Of a stretch of 58,769 nt of DNA, positions 8,037 through 15,384 are shown piece after piece. The translations under genes were made by a program, and so were the position numbers. The stretch's first letter is position 1. The number at the start of each line of letters is the position of its first letter. The notes below the pieces were generated by a model that was given only the letters and a program-made list of their open reading frames with translations, was not told where the DNA came from and searched no databases. Source of the DNA: Oscillospiraceae bacterium (GTDB lineage Bacteria; Bacillota_A; Clostridia; Oscillospirales; Ruminococcaceae); assembly GCA_017829075.1 (NCBI GenBank), contig JAGAJA010000094.1, positions 1-58,769 on the forward strand, given 5' to 3'.

Positions 8037-8437
8037 TGAGCAGGGAATTGATAGGGCGTATCGCAGAAATACTGGAGCAGGTTTCTGACGAAAACGAATT
8101 TCTATACAGAAAGTCCACTGGTGAAATAATCAGCCGTGATCCGGAATTTCTTGATGAAAGTACACTCGAAGATATTGAAGTGAATTGGAAGGATTACATT
8201 CTGCTCCCCACGCAGTATGATATACACGAATACCGCATTATGCAGGACTTTGCCCTGAGCTGTCCGTATGAGCAGATGAGGGAGAAAATGCTTGCTTCGC
8301 TTAGAGGAAAGGGCGCGTTCCGGCGGTTCAAGGATACGGTTTTCGATCTCGGGATACGCGACGATTGGTTTGCTTACAGGGATAAGCGGTTCAGAGAGAT
8401 AGCAGAGCGTTGGTGTATGGATAATAGGCTGTTATGA
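8036..8437 (+). CDS. UPF0158-family protein
   Basis: 133 aa. The pattern FLYRKSTGEIISRDPEF, then YDIHEYRIMQDFALSCP and GAFRRFKDTVFDLGIRDDW, followed by FREIAERWC, is characteristic of UPF0158 proteins, whose function is not established. It is coupled to the PRiA4_ORF3-like gene by a TGATG overlap; this pairing suggests a shared, possibly regulatory or defence-linked role, but that is inference. Confidence 0.8.
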   Translation: MSRELIGRIAEILEQVSDENEFLYRKSTGEIISRDPEFLDESTLEDIEVNWKDYILLPTQYDIHEYRIMQDFALSCPYEQMREKMLASLRGKGAFRRFKDTVFDLGIRDDWFAYRDKRFREIAERWCMDNRLL

Positions 8438-8473
8438 ATTGGTTTTATAGGGTAACTGGCTATATTAAAGGAG

Positions 8474-8500
8474 GTAACCATGTCATGGAGGCATGGTTAC
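8474..8500 (-). terminator. Conserved hairpin downstream of HTH cassette copy 2
   Basis: GTAACCATG and CATGGTTAC form a perfect 9-bp stem. It lies between the UPF0158 gene and the convergent HTH gene and may serve both; the same hairpin recurs at the other two HTH cassettes. Confidence 0.55.
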
Positions 8501-8523
8501 TTTAGCTTAATGCGTTTCGCTTG

Positions 8524-8811
8524 TCATGTAATACCGCTCAACAAATTGTGGTAGAGTAGTTGAAGCTTCTCGGAAACATTCCTTTTGACTGCCGTCCTAC
8601 CGCTCTCATAATTCATCAGCGTATGACGGCAAATACCGAGCTTTTCCGCAGCCTCCCGGATAGTCAGCCCGGCACGCAGCCGCATGACTCTCAGCCGCTG
8701 ACCGTCGGACAATTCGCAAGTTGCTTCAGCGCACAGCAGGGAATACCCCGGCTTCTTCCCACGAACGACCCTCACAGAACCGCACCAGAATGCGACATTT
8801 CGCACATTCAT
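8524..8811 (-). CDS. Small HTH (Xre-like) protein, repeated cassette copy 2
   Basis: 95 aa starting MNVRNVAFWCGSVRVVRGKK, with the Cro/C1-type helix-turn-helix LRVMRLRAGLTIREAAEKLG and CRHTLMNYESGRTAVKR. It is the most diverged of the three copies, yet the unusual N-terminal 20 residues are almost unchanged. ATG 8811 aligns with the TTG that I favour in copies 1 and 3. A TATAAT box at 8859-8864 (minus strand) gives a leader of about 40 bases. Function is unknown; see the finding on dispersed cassettes. Confidence 0.65.
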   Translation of the reverse strand: MNVRNVAFWCGSVRVVRGKKPGYSLLCAEATCELSDGQRLRVMRLRAGLTIREAAEKLGICRHTLMNYESGRTAVKRNVSEKLQLLYHNLLSGIT

Positions 8812-8864
8812 AATTGTTTCCGTAGATGTGCAATAGCAAATCCCATAAAAATCGTCGAATTATA

Positions 8865-9205
8865 CAAAAATATGAATAACAACGTCGAAAATAGGTATTT
8901 CAATAGGAGTAATGCAACAAGAAGTCAATGTTTGTGTATAAAACAAGAGAAGTATCCTTGATTTGCTACAATGAAAACGACATGCAATAAATTGTTTTGC
9001 AGAATTTCATTCTAATATTAGGGTTATTTACTATTCTGCATGAAAATATATCGTCATATTAATCAAATTCATGAACACTTCATACTTCCTTAGCGTACTG
9101 CTGAACTGTAAACCCAATATGAATTCAGGTATAATTACGATTTTTTATGTCACCAACTAAAAAAACAGCCAAGCTTTCACTTGACTGCTTTTAAAGGTCG
9201 TAAAA
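8865..9205. other. Gene-poor stretch with the end of HTH cassette 2
   Basis: The first ~50 bases match the region upstream of HTH copy 1 up to GAGTAATGCAACAA, which marks the end of common sequence. The rest is AT-rich without an open frame I can support, a promoter pair or a strong hairpin. Confidence 0.5.
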
Positions 9206-9611
9206 CTATTGATCTTTTCCAAAAATGATCATCATAAAGTTCCTTCTCGAATTCAAGACTCTGATTATCTGAACAATGTTGCTTTCTATCCGATAGAAAA
9301 CATTATAACTGCTACAGACGAGATATCGGTAATCGGTTTGTATTCCGATACGAGAGGACAGCGGAGCACCGATTTCGGGCAGAGCTTAAGCCGGCTAATG
9401 TTATTGATGATATTCCCGACAATTTCCTAGGGAAACGCTGATTAAAACAAATTCGACCCGTTCAAACGCGGGAACTCACGGGTCTGAATTTGTTACGCTT
9501 CGCTTTAATCAGCGTGTCCCTAGCAGACTGTTCATTGCCTAAATCAATGGAAATGTATTCACGAATCTGCCTTAAATCGTTCCTTGCCTCCGTTGTAAAC
9601 TCAATCTTTAG
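9206..9611 (-). pseudogene. ParE/RelE-type toxin gene, destroyed
   Basis: Directly after the antitoxin, the minus strand reads KIEFTTEARNDLRQIREYI and SIDLGNEQSA, a RelE/ParE N-terminus. At that point the 97-bp palindrome (9427-9523) intervenes. Beyond it the reading resumes as EIVGNIINNISRLKLCP and, after a one-base shift near 9370, GAPLSSRIGIQTDYRYLVCS and YNVFYRIESNIVQIIRVLN ending at stop 9206-9208. No proper start codon remains (ATA in the expected place). Three separate lesions make it inactive, while the antitoxin frame is intact. Confidence 0.8.
9427..9523. mobile_element. 97-bp palindromic element (MITE-like) inserted in the toxin gene
   Basis: The ends read CTAGGGAAACGCTGATTAAA and its reverse-complement form TTTAATCAGCGTGTCCCTAG, with further pairing inwards (ACAAATTC / GAATTTGT, GACCCGT / ACGGGTC). 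It interrupts a recognisable toxin reading frame, which shows it arrived as an insertion. CTAG(G) at both ends may be a target duplication, but it is itself palindromic, so this cannot be settled here. No coding capacity. Confidence 0.7.
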
Positions 9612-9858
9612 TATTATTCATAAACTCCTTCTCAATTTCAGAGAAGTCTATCCAGCCATTTTCCCGTGCGGAGCGTTCGCCCTTTTCAAGCTCATTCATC
9701 AGCTTCAATGAAGCACGGATCTTTTCGTATTCTTCAATATCAAGGATCACATAGCGACCTCTGCCGTTTTTGGTCAAAAAAACAGGCTCGCCGCCGTCAA
9801 CATCACGAAGCACTTCGGTATAGTTGCGTAAATCGGATACAGGTTTTATGCTTGGCAT
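9601..9858 (-). CDS. Phd/YefM-type antitoxin
   Basis: 85 aa. The N-terminal Phd/YefM DNA-binding fold is clear: MPSIKPVSDLRNYTEVLRDV, GGEPVFLTKNGRGRYVILDI, EEYEKIRASL; the C-terminal acidic tail would wrap the toxin. Ribosome site AAAGGAG and promoter TTGAAT-17-TATAAT lie upstream. In an intact pair it would neutralise and co-repress with the downstream RelE/ParE toxin; here the toxin gene is broken, so the antitoxin is an orphan that could still bind DNA or counter related toxins elsewhere. Confidence 0.88.
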   Translation of the reverse strand: MPSIKPVSDLRNYTEVLRDVDGGEPVFLTKNGRGRYVILDIEEYEKIRASLKLMNELEKGERSARENGWIDFSEIEKEFMNNTKD

Positions 9859-9891
9859 AGCTATCAGCTCCTTTCAAATCCTGCTGTAACT

Positions 9892-9920
9892 ATTATAGCA
9901 CAATATTACGATAAATTCAA
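9892..9920 (-). promoter_or_regulatory. Promoter of the antitoxin gene
   Basis: Minus strand TTGAAT (9915-9920), 17 bases, TATAAT (9892-9897), about 35 bases before the ATG with AAAGGAG between. Confidence 0.7.
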
Positions 9921-9929
9921 CAGCTTTTT

Positions 9930-10370
9930 TTAGGGTTTTGATCTGAATATCCAGCTTTCCGGCTTTTTGAAGTCAAACAGGAGCATTATCATATTATCTG
10001 CGGAAACTATTTTCCCAGTAGTGCGGTAAACATGATCGCTTTTCCAGTCCCAGGTCTTGAATAAATCTGAGGTGAATTTTTTGCATTCGATCTTCCTTGA
10101 ATTAGGTTCTCTGGAATTTGCTTTCCATCTCACGCTGTCCTTGTCCTTCTCTGTTATCGGACATACCAGCAGACTTTTTTTCTGCGGGTGGACTTTTATG
10201 AGAATATGTTCGCAGTTGTTCAGCGCAGCAAGCGACCTCTTGCTAAAGGAAATTCTGTTATACCAGATAGTGCAGGTAGGCTCAGTCGTCTTTGGGACAT
10301 ATGTGAACATTTCTCCGCTAACTACCTGAAATCCCTCCAGACTTATTTCCGGAATTCTTTCTGATCTCAT
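9930..10370 (-). CDS. Unrecognised domain protein, recombinase-associated copy 3
   Basis: 146 aa, soluble. It is essentially one domain: LEGFQVVSGEMFTYVP, TIWYNRISFSKRSLAALN, HILIKVHPQKKSLLVCPI, DSVRWKANS, then a tail with FKTWDWKSDHVYRTTGKIV. The same order of motifs is found in the neighbouring ORF (10385-10981) and in the C-terminal part of the serine recombinase, so the three are paralogous. AGGAAGG precedes the ATG; 14 bases separate it from the upstream gene. I know no function; a recombinase accessory or DNA-binding role is inferred from context only. Confidence 0.6.
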   Translation of the reverse strand: MRSERIPEISLEGFQVVSGEMFTYVPKTTEPTCTIWYNRISFSKRSLAALNNCEHILIKVHPQKKSLLVCPITEKDKDSVRWKANSREPNSRKIECKKFTSDLFKTWDWKSDHVYRTTGKIVSADNMIMLLFDFKKPESWIFRSKP

Positions 10371-10384
10371 AATTAATTTCCTTC

Positions 10385-10981
10385 CTATACATTTTCTGTC
10401 GTTATGTAGCCTTCCGCAAGGTCGATACGGTATGAATCCTCATGCTCTGCAACAGGAGTTCCGAAATAATCTCTCCATTCTCCCGGAAGATAGGACGTTT
10501 GCTTTTTGGAATTGCCGAGAAACAGTTCAAAATCTGACAGCTTGAACAGGAACAGTATTTCGTCCTTGTACACCGCAGGTTTGCCCAGAATTTTGTACCT
10601 GTATTGACTGTTCCAGTTCATTAAATCGAATACTTTCGCTGCGAATATCCTGCAAAGAAGATCTCGGTTGGTGAGTTCATTTTCGCTTCCCCTCGCCCAT
10701 CGAAGGGAATCCGGTGTATCCGGCTGACAGGGACGAATGATAAGCCGTTTCTGTTCCGGGTGAATGAGGAGCTGAATATGTGTTACTCCGGGAAATCTGC
10801 GCAGACAGGGCATATTGAATTTGATACGGTTGCTCCATATCGTGATCGCAGGTTCTCTTGAGTGAGAGAATAATTCCGCTCTTGTCACCTGATATTCGTT
10901 GAGATCCTCTATGTCCTCACTGTTATCGCTCATTTCAGTTTCTGGTTCATTTAAAATGCTCATTATCTGACTGTTCTCCAT
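10385..10981 (-). CDS. Unrecognised domain protein, recombinase-associated copy 2
   Basis: 198 aa. After an acidic N-terminus comes LNEYQVTRAELFSHSREPAI, TIWSNRIKFNMPCLRRFP, THIQLLIHPEQKRLIIRPC, DSLRWARG, MNWNSQYRYKILGKPAV, the same motif series as in 9930-10370 and in the recombinase C-terminus. Its start lies 35 bases inside the end of the recombinase gene, so the two are probably coupled; ATG 10963 is an alternative start. No known function. Confidence 0.6.
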   Translation of the reverse strand: MENSQIMSILNEPETEMSDNSEDIEDLNEYQVTRAELFSHSREPAITIWSNRIKFNMPCLRRFPGVTHIQLLIHPEQKRLIIRPCQPDTPDSLRWARGSENELTNRDLLCRIFAAKVFDLMNWNSQYRYKILGKPAVYKDEILFLFKLSDFELFLGNSKKQTSYLPGEWRDYFGTPVAEHEDSYRIDLAEGYITTENV

Positions 10982-12803
10982 CTGCTGTTCTTTCTTCTCC
11001 TCTCTTTATTCTGTCTATCGAATTGTTCAGGTCATTTACGGAAGTGGTGGTATATTGCTGTATTCCCGGAGCAGGAATGCTTGGTGAGTCTGACTGCCAC
11101 TCTTCGCCGGGTTCAATGTAGTAAAAACCGTTTTCCAGCACATGCTCGTAGAATTCCTCACCGAACGAGTCCGACCATTCATCAGGGCAAAGTTCCGTCG
11201 GTTTTTTGGGAGAATCACTCTCGCTCTCCTGCGGAATATACACCGCCGGCACAGCATTGACAAGGTGAAAAATAATAATCTGTTCCTCGCCTTGCTTTGC
11301 CCATACCCCTCGTATTTTATACATATAGTCGGGATTCCATTCCATAATGCTGTATAAGGCATTCCTGAAGTGCTGGCAGGTGAGTGTTTTTGAACAGATT
11401 GGCTTCTCTGGATCGGGACGCCACCTGATGCTGTGAGTATCCTGTTCACCGCATGGTCTGATTGCGATCTTCCTTTCGGTCGGGTGTAGTAATAGTTGAA
11501 TATACCCAATATCAGCATACTTTTTAACGCAGAATACATTGAATGTGATTTTCTCGCCGGAAATGGTGAGCGCCGGGCCCTCATACCTGACCTGAGTGAA
11601 CTGATTTCTGACGACCTGATAACCCTCTAAATCAAATGCGCAGAATCGGCTTTTTTCGAGCTTTTTTATGCTGAGTTTGCCACTCACGCTGTTTGAGATG
11701 TCGTAGTATATGTCCGGGTCGTCATTCACCCAGTGATGATTTATGGGAATAAAACCCTTGAAGATCCCTTTATCAATAACGTGAAGTGACGGGAGCGTAC
11801 CTCGAAGGTTATGTTTCCTGTTTTCGATAAGCACCTGTACCGCTTCAAATTTTTCCACGGAAATAATGGCTTCATGCCGCTGCTTGTACAGATATTGATC
11901 CCGGTCGCGGCGGTTCTTCTTGTGCTTGTGTTCATACAGGTCAGACGTGAAGGTTTTCCATGTGAGCACATTTCCGCAGTATCTTTCGTTGGTGAGAATA
12001 TACCCGACAGAGCCAGTGTTCCAGACGGTGCTTCCAGTTTTGGTGCGGCATCCTATGTCTGTCAGAAATGCAGCGATACTCTCCTGTGACCAGCCGGACA
12101 AATAGGCGTTAAAAATCAATCTGACTACGTTTGCCTCGGATTCGTTTATCACAAGCGGAGCGTATTTCACATAGCCGCCGGAAGTATCTTTTTGTCGGTC
12201 ATATCCCAGCGGAGCGGGAGTGAGCAGCTTTCCGTCCTTGAAACGCTGGGACAGCGACCAGTTCATTGCTTCGCTTTTTTTGACTGATTCCTCCTGCGCA
12301 AATGTCGCAAGAAATGACAGCATAAACTCCGTGTTTGGGTCGAGGGTATACAGGTTATCTGTTTCAAACCAGATACCCACCGGCGGATCCAGCCCTTTGA
12401 GCATACGGACAGTCGAGATACAGTCTACGAGATTTCTAGCAAATCTCGAAACGCTTTTAGTGACTATCAGGTCGTATTCTCCATTCCGGCAGGCGGCTAT
12501 CATTGCGTTGAATTCATTGCGCTTTTTCAGGGAAGTCCCGGTAATACCCTCGTCAGCAAAAATGCGCTTCAGTTCCCAGTTAGGGTGGTCGTGTACCAAC
12601 TGCTGATAGTGCGCCTGCTGAAGTTCGTAGGAGGATAATTGTTCTGTATTGTCGGTAGACACTCGGCAATAGGCGCAGACTATGAACAACCTGTCCATTT
12701 CTCGAGGATCGATTTTGGATCTTGCTGGTATATACGATTTTTCGCTGTTGTCCTCCTGCTGATAGAGCTTTCTGAGCTGTTCTCTGTCTGAGCTGTTTTG
12801 CAT
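10947..12803 (-). CDS. Large serine recombinase with an extra C-terminal domain
   Basis: 618 aa. Residues ~38-190 form the resolvase catalytic domain: IVCAYCRVSTDN with nucleophile Ser49, then FADEGITGTSLKKR and DLIVTKSVSRFARN with the conserved arginines. Residues ~195-330 are the Recombinase domain (VVRLIFNAYLSGWSQESIAA, WNTGSVGYILTNERYCGN). The usual CxxC zinc ribbon is not visible; instead residues ~375-540 carry a domain (FDLEGYQVVRNQFTQVRYEG, IQLLLHPTERKIAIRPCG, EWNPDYMYKIRGVW) that recurs as two separate downstream genes. GGGAGG precedes the ATG. It likely mediates integration or excision of the local module, whose attachment sites I could not define. Confidence 0.85.
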   Translation of the reverse strand: MQNSSDREQLRKLYQQEDNSEKSYIPARSKIDPREMDRLFIVCAYCRVSTDNTEQLSSYELQQAHYQQLVHDHPNWELKRIFADEGITGTSLKKRNEFNAMIAACRNGEYDLIVTKSVSRFARNLVDCISTVRMLKGLDPPVGIWFETDNLYTLDPNTEFMLSFLATFAQEESVKKSEAMNWSLSQRFKDGKLLTPAPLGYDRQKDTSGGYVKYAPLVINESEANVVRLIFNAYLSGWSQESIAAFLTDIGCRTKTGSTVWNTGSVGYILTNERYCGNVLTWKTFTSDLYEHKHKKNRRDRDQYLYKQRHEAIISVEKFEAVQVLIENRKHNLRGTLPSLHVIDKGIFKGFIPINHHWVNDDPDIYYDISNSVSGKLSIKKLEKSRFCAFDLEGYQVVRNQFTQVRYEGPALTISGEKITFNVFCVKKYADIGYIQLLLHPTERKIAIRPCGEQDTHSIRWRPDPEKPICSKTLTCQHFRNALYSIMEWNPDYMYKIRGVWAKQGEEQIIIFHLVNAVPAVYIPQESESDSPKKPTELCPDEWSDSFGEEFYEHVLENGFYYIEPGEEWQSDSPSIPAPGIQQYTTTSVNDLNNSIDRIKRGEERTADGEQSDNEHFK

Positions 12804-12843
12804 TCTGCGCCTCCCTTGCGACGCGTTGTATTTGATGAATTAG

Positions 12844-13152
12844 TCAGAAATCGTTTAGTTTTGCGTTCTTTTGCGACATTGAAGCCACTAATTCGCATAT
12901 CAATCTTGCGTCTTCTTCTGTCAATCCAGTCAGGTCAATAGATCTTGCGTTGGTCTGACCTAGCAGATAATCTGTACTGACTCTGTAAAGATTTGCAAGA
13001 CGGACAAGAATATCGAAGGAGGGCTGCCTTAAATTGTTCTCATAAGCCGATATGGCGCTTTTGTTTACACCTATAAGCCTTGCGACCTGCTCCTGCCGAA
13101 GATGCTTTGTTTGCCGCAGTTCTTTTAGCCTTGACGAAAATGTTGATATCAT
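12844..13152 (-). CDS. Xre-family transcriptional regulator
   Basis: 102 aa with a canonical Cro/C1 HTH at residues ~7-62: RLKELRQTKHLRQEQVARLI, GVNKSAISAYENNLRQPSFD, VRLANLYRVSTDYLLG. The short C-terminal tail is helical. GAGGTGATG precedes the ATG. It is the first gene of the minus-strand module XRE, recombinase, two domain ORFs (13152-9930) and is the likely repressor of that module, by analogy with integrative elements. Confidence 0.85.
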   Translation of the reverse strand: MISTFSSRLKELRQTKHLRQEQVARLIGVNKSAISAYENNLRQPSFDILVRLANLYRVSTDYLLGQTNARSIDLTGLTEEDARLICELVASMSQKNAKLNDF

Positions 13153-13300
13153 TGCGCATCACCTCTATGCACAATTATAATTATATCAGCAACAGGTTTG
13201 CAATTGGGCGAATAATGTTTTCATTTTGCGGACTGAAAAAGTATTTGATGAAACTCATAATTGATCAACGTATTTTATGGGAACTTGATATATGAAAATA

Positions 13301-13328
13301 GGTAACATGTCATTGCGGAATGGTTACC
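13301..13328 (-). terminator. Conserved hairpin downstream of HTH cassette copy 3
   Basis: GGTAAC and GTTACC arms with partial pairing between, equivalent to the hairpins at 3734-3761 and 8474-8500. One base is missing in the left arm compared with the other copies. Confidence 0.4.
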
Positions 13329-13355
13329 TAAGGAAAAAGTATTATGCTTATCATT

Positions 13356-13631
13356 TTAACTGTTCAACAGAGTTTGGTAAAGGCACTCCAGTTCCTCAAA
13401 GACATCCGATTTGGCTTCCGTCCTCCCGCTCTCATAATTCATCAGCGTGTGCCGACAGGTACCGACCATCTCCGCAGCCTCCCGTATAGTTAGCCCTGCA
13501 TGCAATCGCAGAACCCTCAGTTGCTGACCGTTGGATAATTCGTCAGTAGCATCAGCGCACAGCAGGGAATACCCCGGCTTCTTCCCACGGACGACCCTCA
13601 CGGAACCGCACCAGAATGCGACCTTTCGCAA
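13356..13631 (-). CDS. Small HTH (Xre-like) protein, repeated cassette copy 3
   Basis: About 91 aa, closest to copy 1: RKVAFWCGSVRVVRGKKPGY, then LRVLRLHAGLTIREAAEMVG and CRHTLMNYESGRTEAKS. The frame is open far upstream, but sequence beyond ~13667 belongs to the antisense of a sigma-factor gene, so the long version is an artefact. I use the TTG at 13631, equivalent to ATG in copy 2. The promoter region kept in copies 1 and 2 is missing here, so this copy may be silent. Confidence 0.55.
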   Translation of the reverse strand: MRKVAFWCGSVRVVRGKKPGYSLLCADATDELSNGQQLRVLRLHAGLTIREAAEMVGTCRHTLMNYESGRTEAKSDVFEELECLYQTLLNS

Positions 13632-13676
13632 ATTTGGAATTGTTTCCACAGGTGTGTTATAGCTAACCAAATAAAA

Positions 13677-14039
13677 ATGCACTTCCGCAAAATAAAGCGC
13701 CAGCTCACCGAGGTATACATAAACGAGCCGCTTGAAACGGACAGCGAGGGCAATACCCTGACTATCGCGGACATACTTTCGAGCGGCGTGAACATCGAGG
13801 AAGAAACGGAGCTTCGCATAAACTCGCAAAAGCTGTACAAATATATCGCCGAGGAACTTGACGACCGTGAACGTGAGATAATCTGCAAGCGGTACGGAAT
13901 CCGGGACGGCAGGGGATACGTCGGGAAAGCGCTCACCCAGCGGGAGATAGCGAAGCAGCTTGGGATTTCCCGCAGCTATATTTCCCGTATTGAGAAAAAA
14001 GCGCTGGAGAAGCTGAGGAAGCGGTTTGAGGAGGGGTGA
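13677..14039 (+). pseudogene. sigK-like sporulation sigma factor, 5'-truncated
   Basis: The 120 residues match the C-terminal half of sporulation sigma factors of the SigK/SigE group: HFRKIKRQLTEVYINEPLET, DSEGNTLTIADILSS, a region 4 with LDDREREIICKRYGIRDG, then TQREIAKQLGISRSYISRIE as the -35 binding helix-turn-helix. Regions 1.2-2.4 (core binding, -10 recognition) are missing. In intact SigK the MHFR-like segment is internal, so the apparent ATG is not the native start. The gene is cut exactly where HTH cassette copy 3 begins (about 13667), with no ribosome site before it. Confidence 0.75.
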
Positions 14040-14114
14040 GATCAAGGACTACCTATATAAACATAAGTGTTTTGAGTACCCCTTGAATGTCCGGATATGC
14101 AGTGTAATTATCCA

Positions 14115-14186
14115 TTAATCCTTTGCATTTTTTACGACAACAGTTTTGACTTTAGTTCTCCCGCTCTCATAATTCATCAGCGTGTG
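14115..14186 (-). pseudogene. Fragment of the repeated HTH gene (copy 4)
   Basis: Minus strand reads HTLMNYESGRTKVKTVVV before a stop at 14115, the recognition-helix end of the HTH family of this window. Both sides are foreign: sigK-like remnant on one side, Rpn upstream relic on the other. Confidence 0.7.
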
Positions 14187-14255
14187 ATATCCTATTGTAT
14201 ATCCTCCTGTCTTTCCTTATTTGTATTCTAACAGATTTTCTGCATAAGTCAAATC
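14187..14255 (-). other. Relic of the Rpn gene upstream region
   Basis: CTATTGTATATCCTCCTGTC and the following bases match the ribosome site and leader of the Rpn gene at 3626-3690, but the start codon has become ATA and no coding sequence follows. It is fused directly to the HTH fragment, a mosaic junction. Confidence 0.7.
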
Positions 14256-14262
14256 AATGTTC

Positions 14263-14292
14263 TTGACAACTCCACTGCTGCTGTGGTAAAAT
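14263..14292 (+). promoter_or_regulatory. Promoter of the C39-like gene
   Basis: TTGACA (14263-14268), 18 bases, TAAAAT (14287-14292), followed by ATTATAACAGGAG as leader and ribosome site before ATG 14330. Confidence 0.65.
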
Positions 14293-14329
14293 TAGCGTAA
14301 TGACAAATTATAACAGGAGTTAAAATTAG

Positions 14330-14734
14330 ATGAACATTAAATATATTCACGAACCCACCGATCTGCAATGCGGTCAGGCAGTACTTGCAATGCTGCTTGG
14401 AACATCGCCGGAATATATCTGCGGCTATCTGGGGAACGATCGTGAAACAGACCTTCGGGAAATGAAGCGGGTACTTACTGAACACGCTGTGAAATTCTCG
14501 CCGCAGCGTAAGCAGGCACAGTCAAAAAAAGACCTTCCACAATGCGCTCTTTTAAGCCTTGAAACTCCCCGGTGCTGGCATTGGTCGCTGTATGCGGACG
14601 GCGTATTTTACGACCCGGAACACGGCGTCCTTGAGGATTTCCCTGAATCGGCACGGAAATTTTATTGGGAGATTATTTCAGATACGCTTCCGTTTGCCGG
14701 AGGGCACTGCAATAATGCTGTATTCCGGGAATAA
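14330..14734 (+). CDS. Papain-like / C39-like cysteine peptidase-fold protein
   Basis: 134 aa, no signal peptide. LQCGQAVLAMLLGTSPEYIC (residues ~12-31) places a cysteine at the head of a helix, as in C39-like peptidases, and HWSLYADGVFYDPEHGV (~80-96) supplies the His and Asp of the triad. Family members cleave leader peptides or act as small transglutaminase-like enzymes; the substrate here is unknown because the neighbours are gene remnants. It stands alone behind its own promoter. Confidence 0.6.
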   Translation: MNIKYIHEPTDLQCGQAVLAMLLGTSPEYICGYLGNDRETDLREMKRVLTEHAVKFSPQRKQAQSKKDLPQCALLSLETPRCWHWSLYADGVFYDPEHGVLEDFPESARKFYWEIISDTLPFAGGHCNNAVFRE

Positions 14735-14810
14735 GGGCAGTGATAAAAGCTCTTACTCCGGGATTATTTGTTGAGTTTAAGTGTGAGAGGCGTTTTATAT
14801 AGACATTTAG

Positions 14811-15105
14811 TTGCTTCTGGTCGCTCTGCTGGTCGGTTATCTCTTATGGACTGTGGTATCCGCCATGAAGAACCGCAGCTCAACAGATGAAGCACAGAAT
14901 AAGCCGTTTGTCTGGTGGAAATGTGCGCTGTTTATTATTGGAGGAGTTGCCGGGAGAATAATCGGCGGCAATTTTGTTGTCAATCATGCCTCCGCACTTG
15001 GAGCGGCTATCGGAAACGTTGTTGGTTCAAGTATTCTTAATGTGCTGTGCATTCTTGGAGTATCCGGAGTGATCTCACCGATAACCATAGCTGGGGCTGA
15101 CCTAA
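14811..15105 (+). pseudogene. CaCA-type cation exchanger (YrbG-like) remnant
   Basis: The frame contains LLVALLVGYLLWTV, then ALFIIGGVAGRIIGGNFVV, AIGNVVGSSILNVLCILGVS and ISPITI, recognisable parts of the second half of sodium/calcium exchanger family proteins. The conserved GTSLPELVTS region expected before AIGNVVGS is deleted, the first half is absent (in-frame stop just before 14811), and after about 15105 the reading runs into unrelated sequence. Confidence 0.7.
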
Positions 15106-15263
15106 GATTTACTCAAAAAGGGTGGCCCTTTAGTCATTTCCGCCTCGCTGACACTTCATCTTTGAAACAGATGATTTGCTCAGCGGGGCGAAAACTGCTT
15201 TATCGGAAGCACACTAATGATTGATATGCGTTTTTTTATTCGTAGAATAAGCTTACGAATTAA

Positions 15264-15353
15264 TTACAGCTTGGTTACAAAAATTCACATTGTTTACAGT
15301 TTGGTTACAGTTTAGATTACCCTATTGAAATATGCAGAAATATGAATTATAAT
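15264..15353 (+). promoter_or_regulatory. Promoter with phased TTACA boxes for the envelope operon
   Basis: TTGAAA (15325-15330), 17 bases, TATAAT (15348-15353). Upstream stand TTACA boxes at 15264, 15275, 15294 and 15305, two pairs with an 11-base period, and a weaker GATTACC at about 15315-15321. Direct repeats with one-turn spacing upstream of the -35 are typical of OmpR/PhoB-class response regulators. A Pho-type control is inferred, not shown. Confidence 0.6.
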
Positions 15354-15384
15354 GTAACTATTATGAAAGAAAAGGGAACGGTGT

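Noticed and set aside
13677..14039. Treating the sigma-factor frame as an intact small sigma factor
   Set aside because: Region 2 is absent, the ATG corresponds to an internal position of SigK-type proteins and there is no ribosome site.
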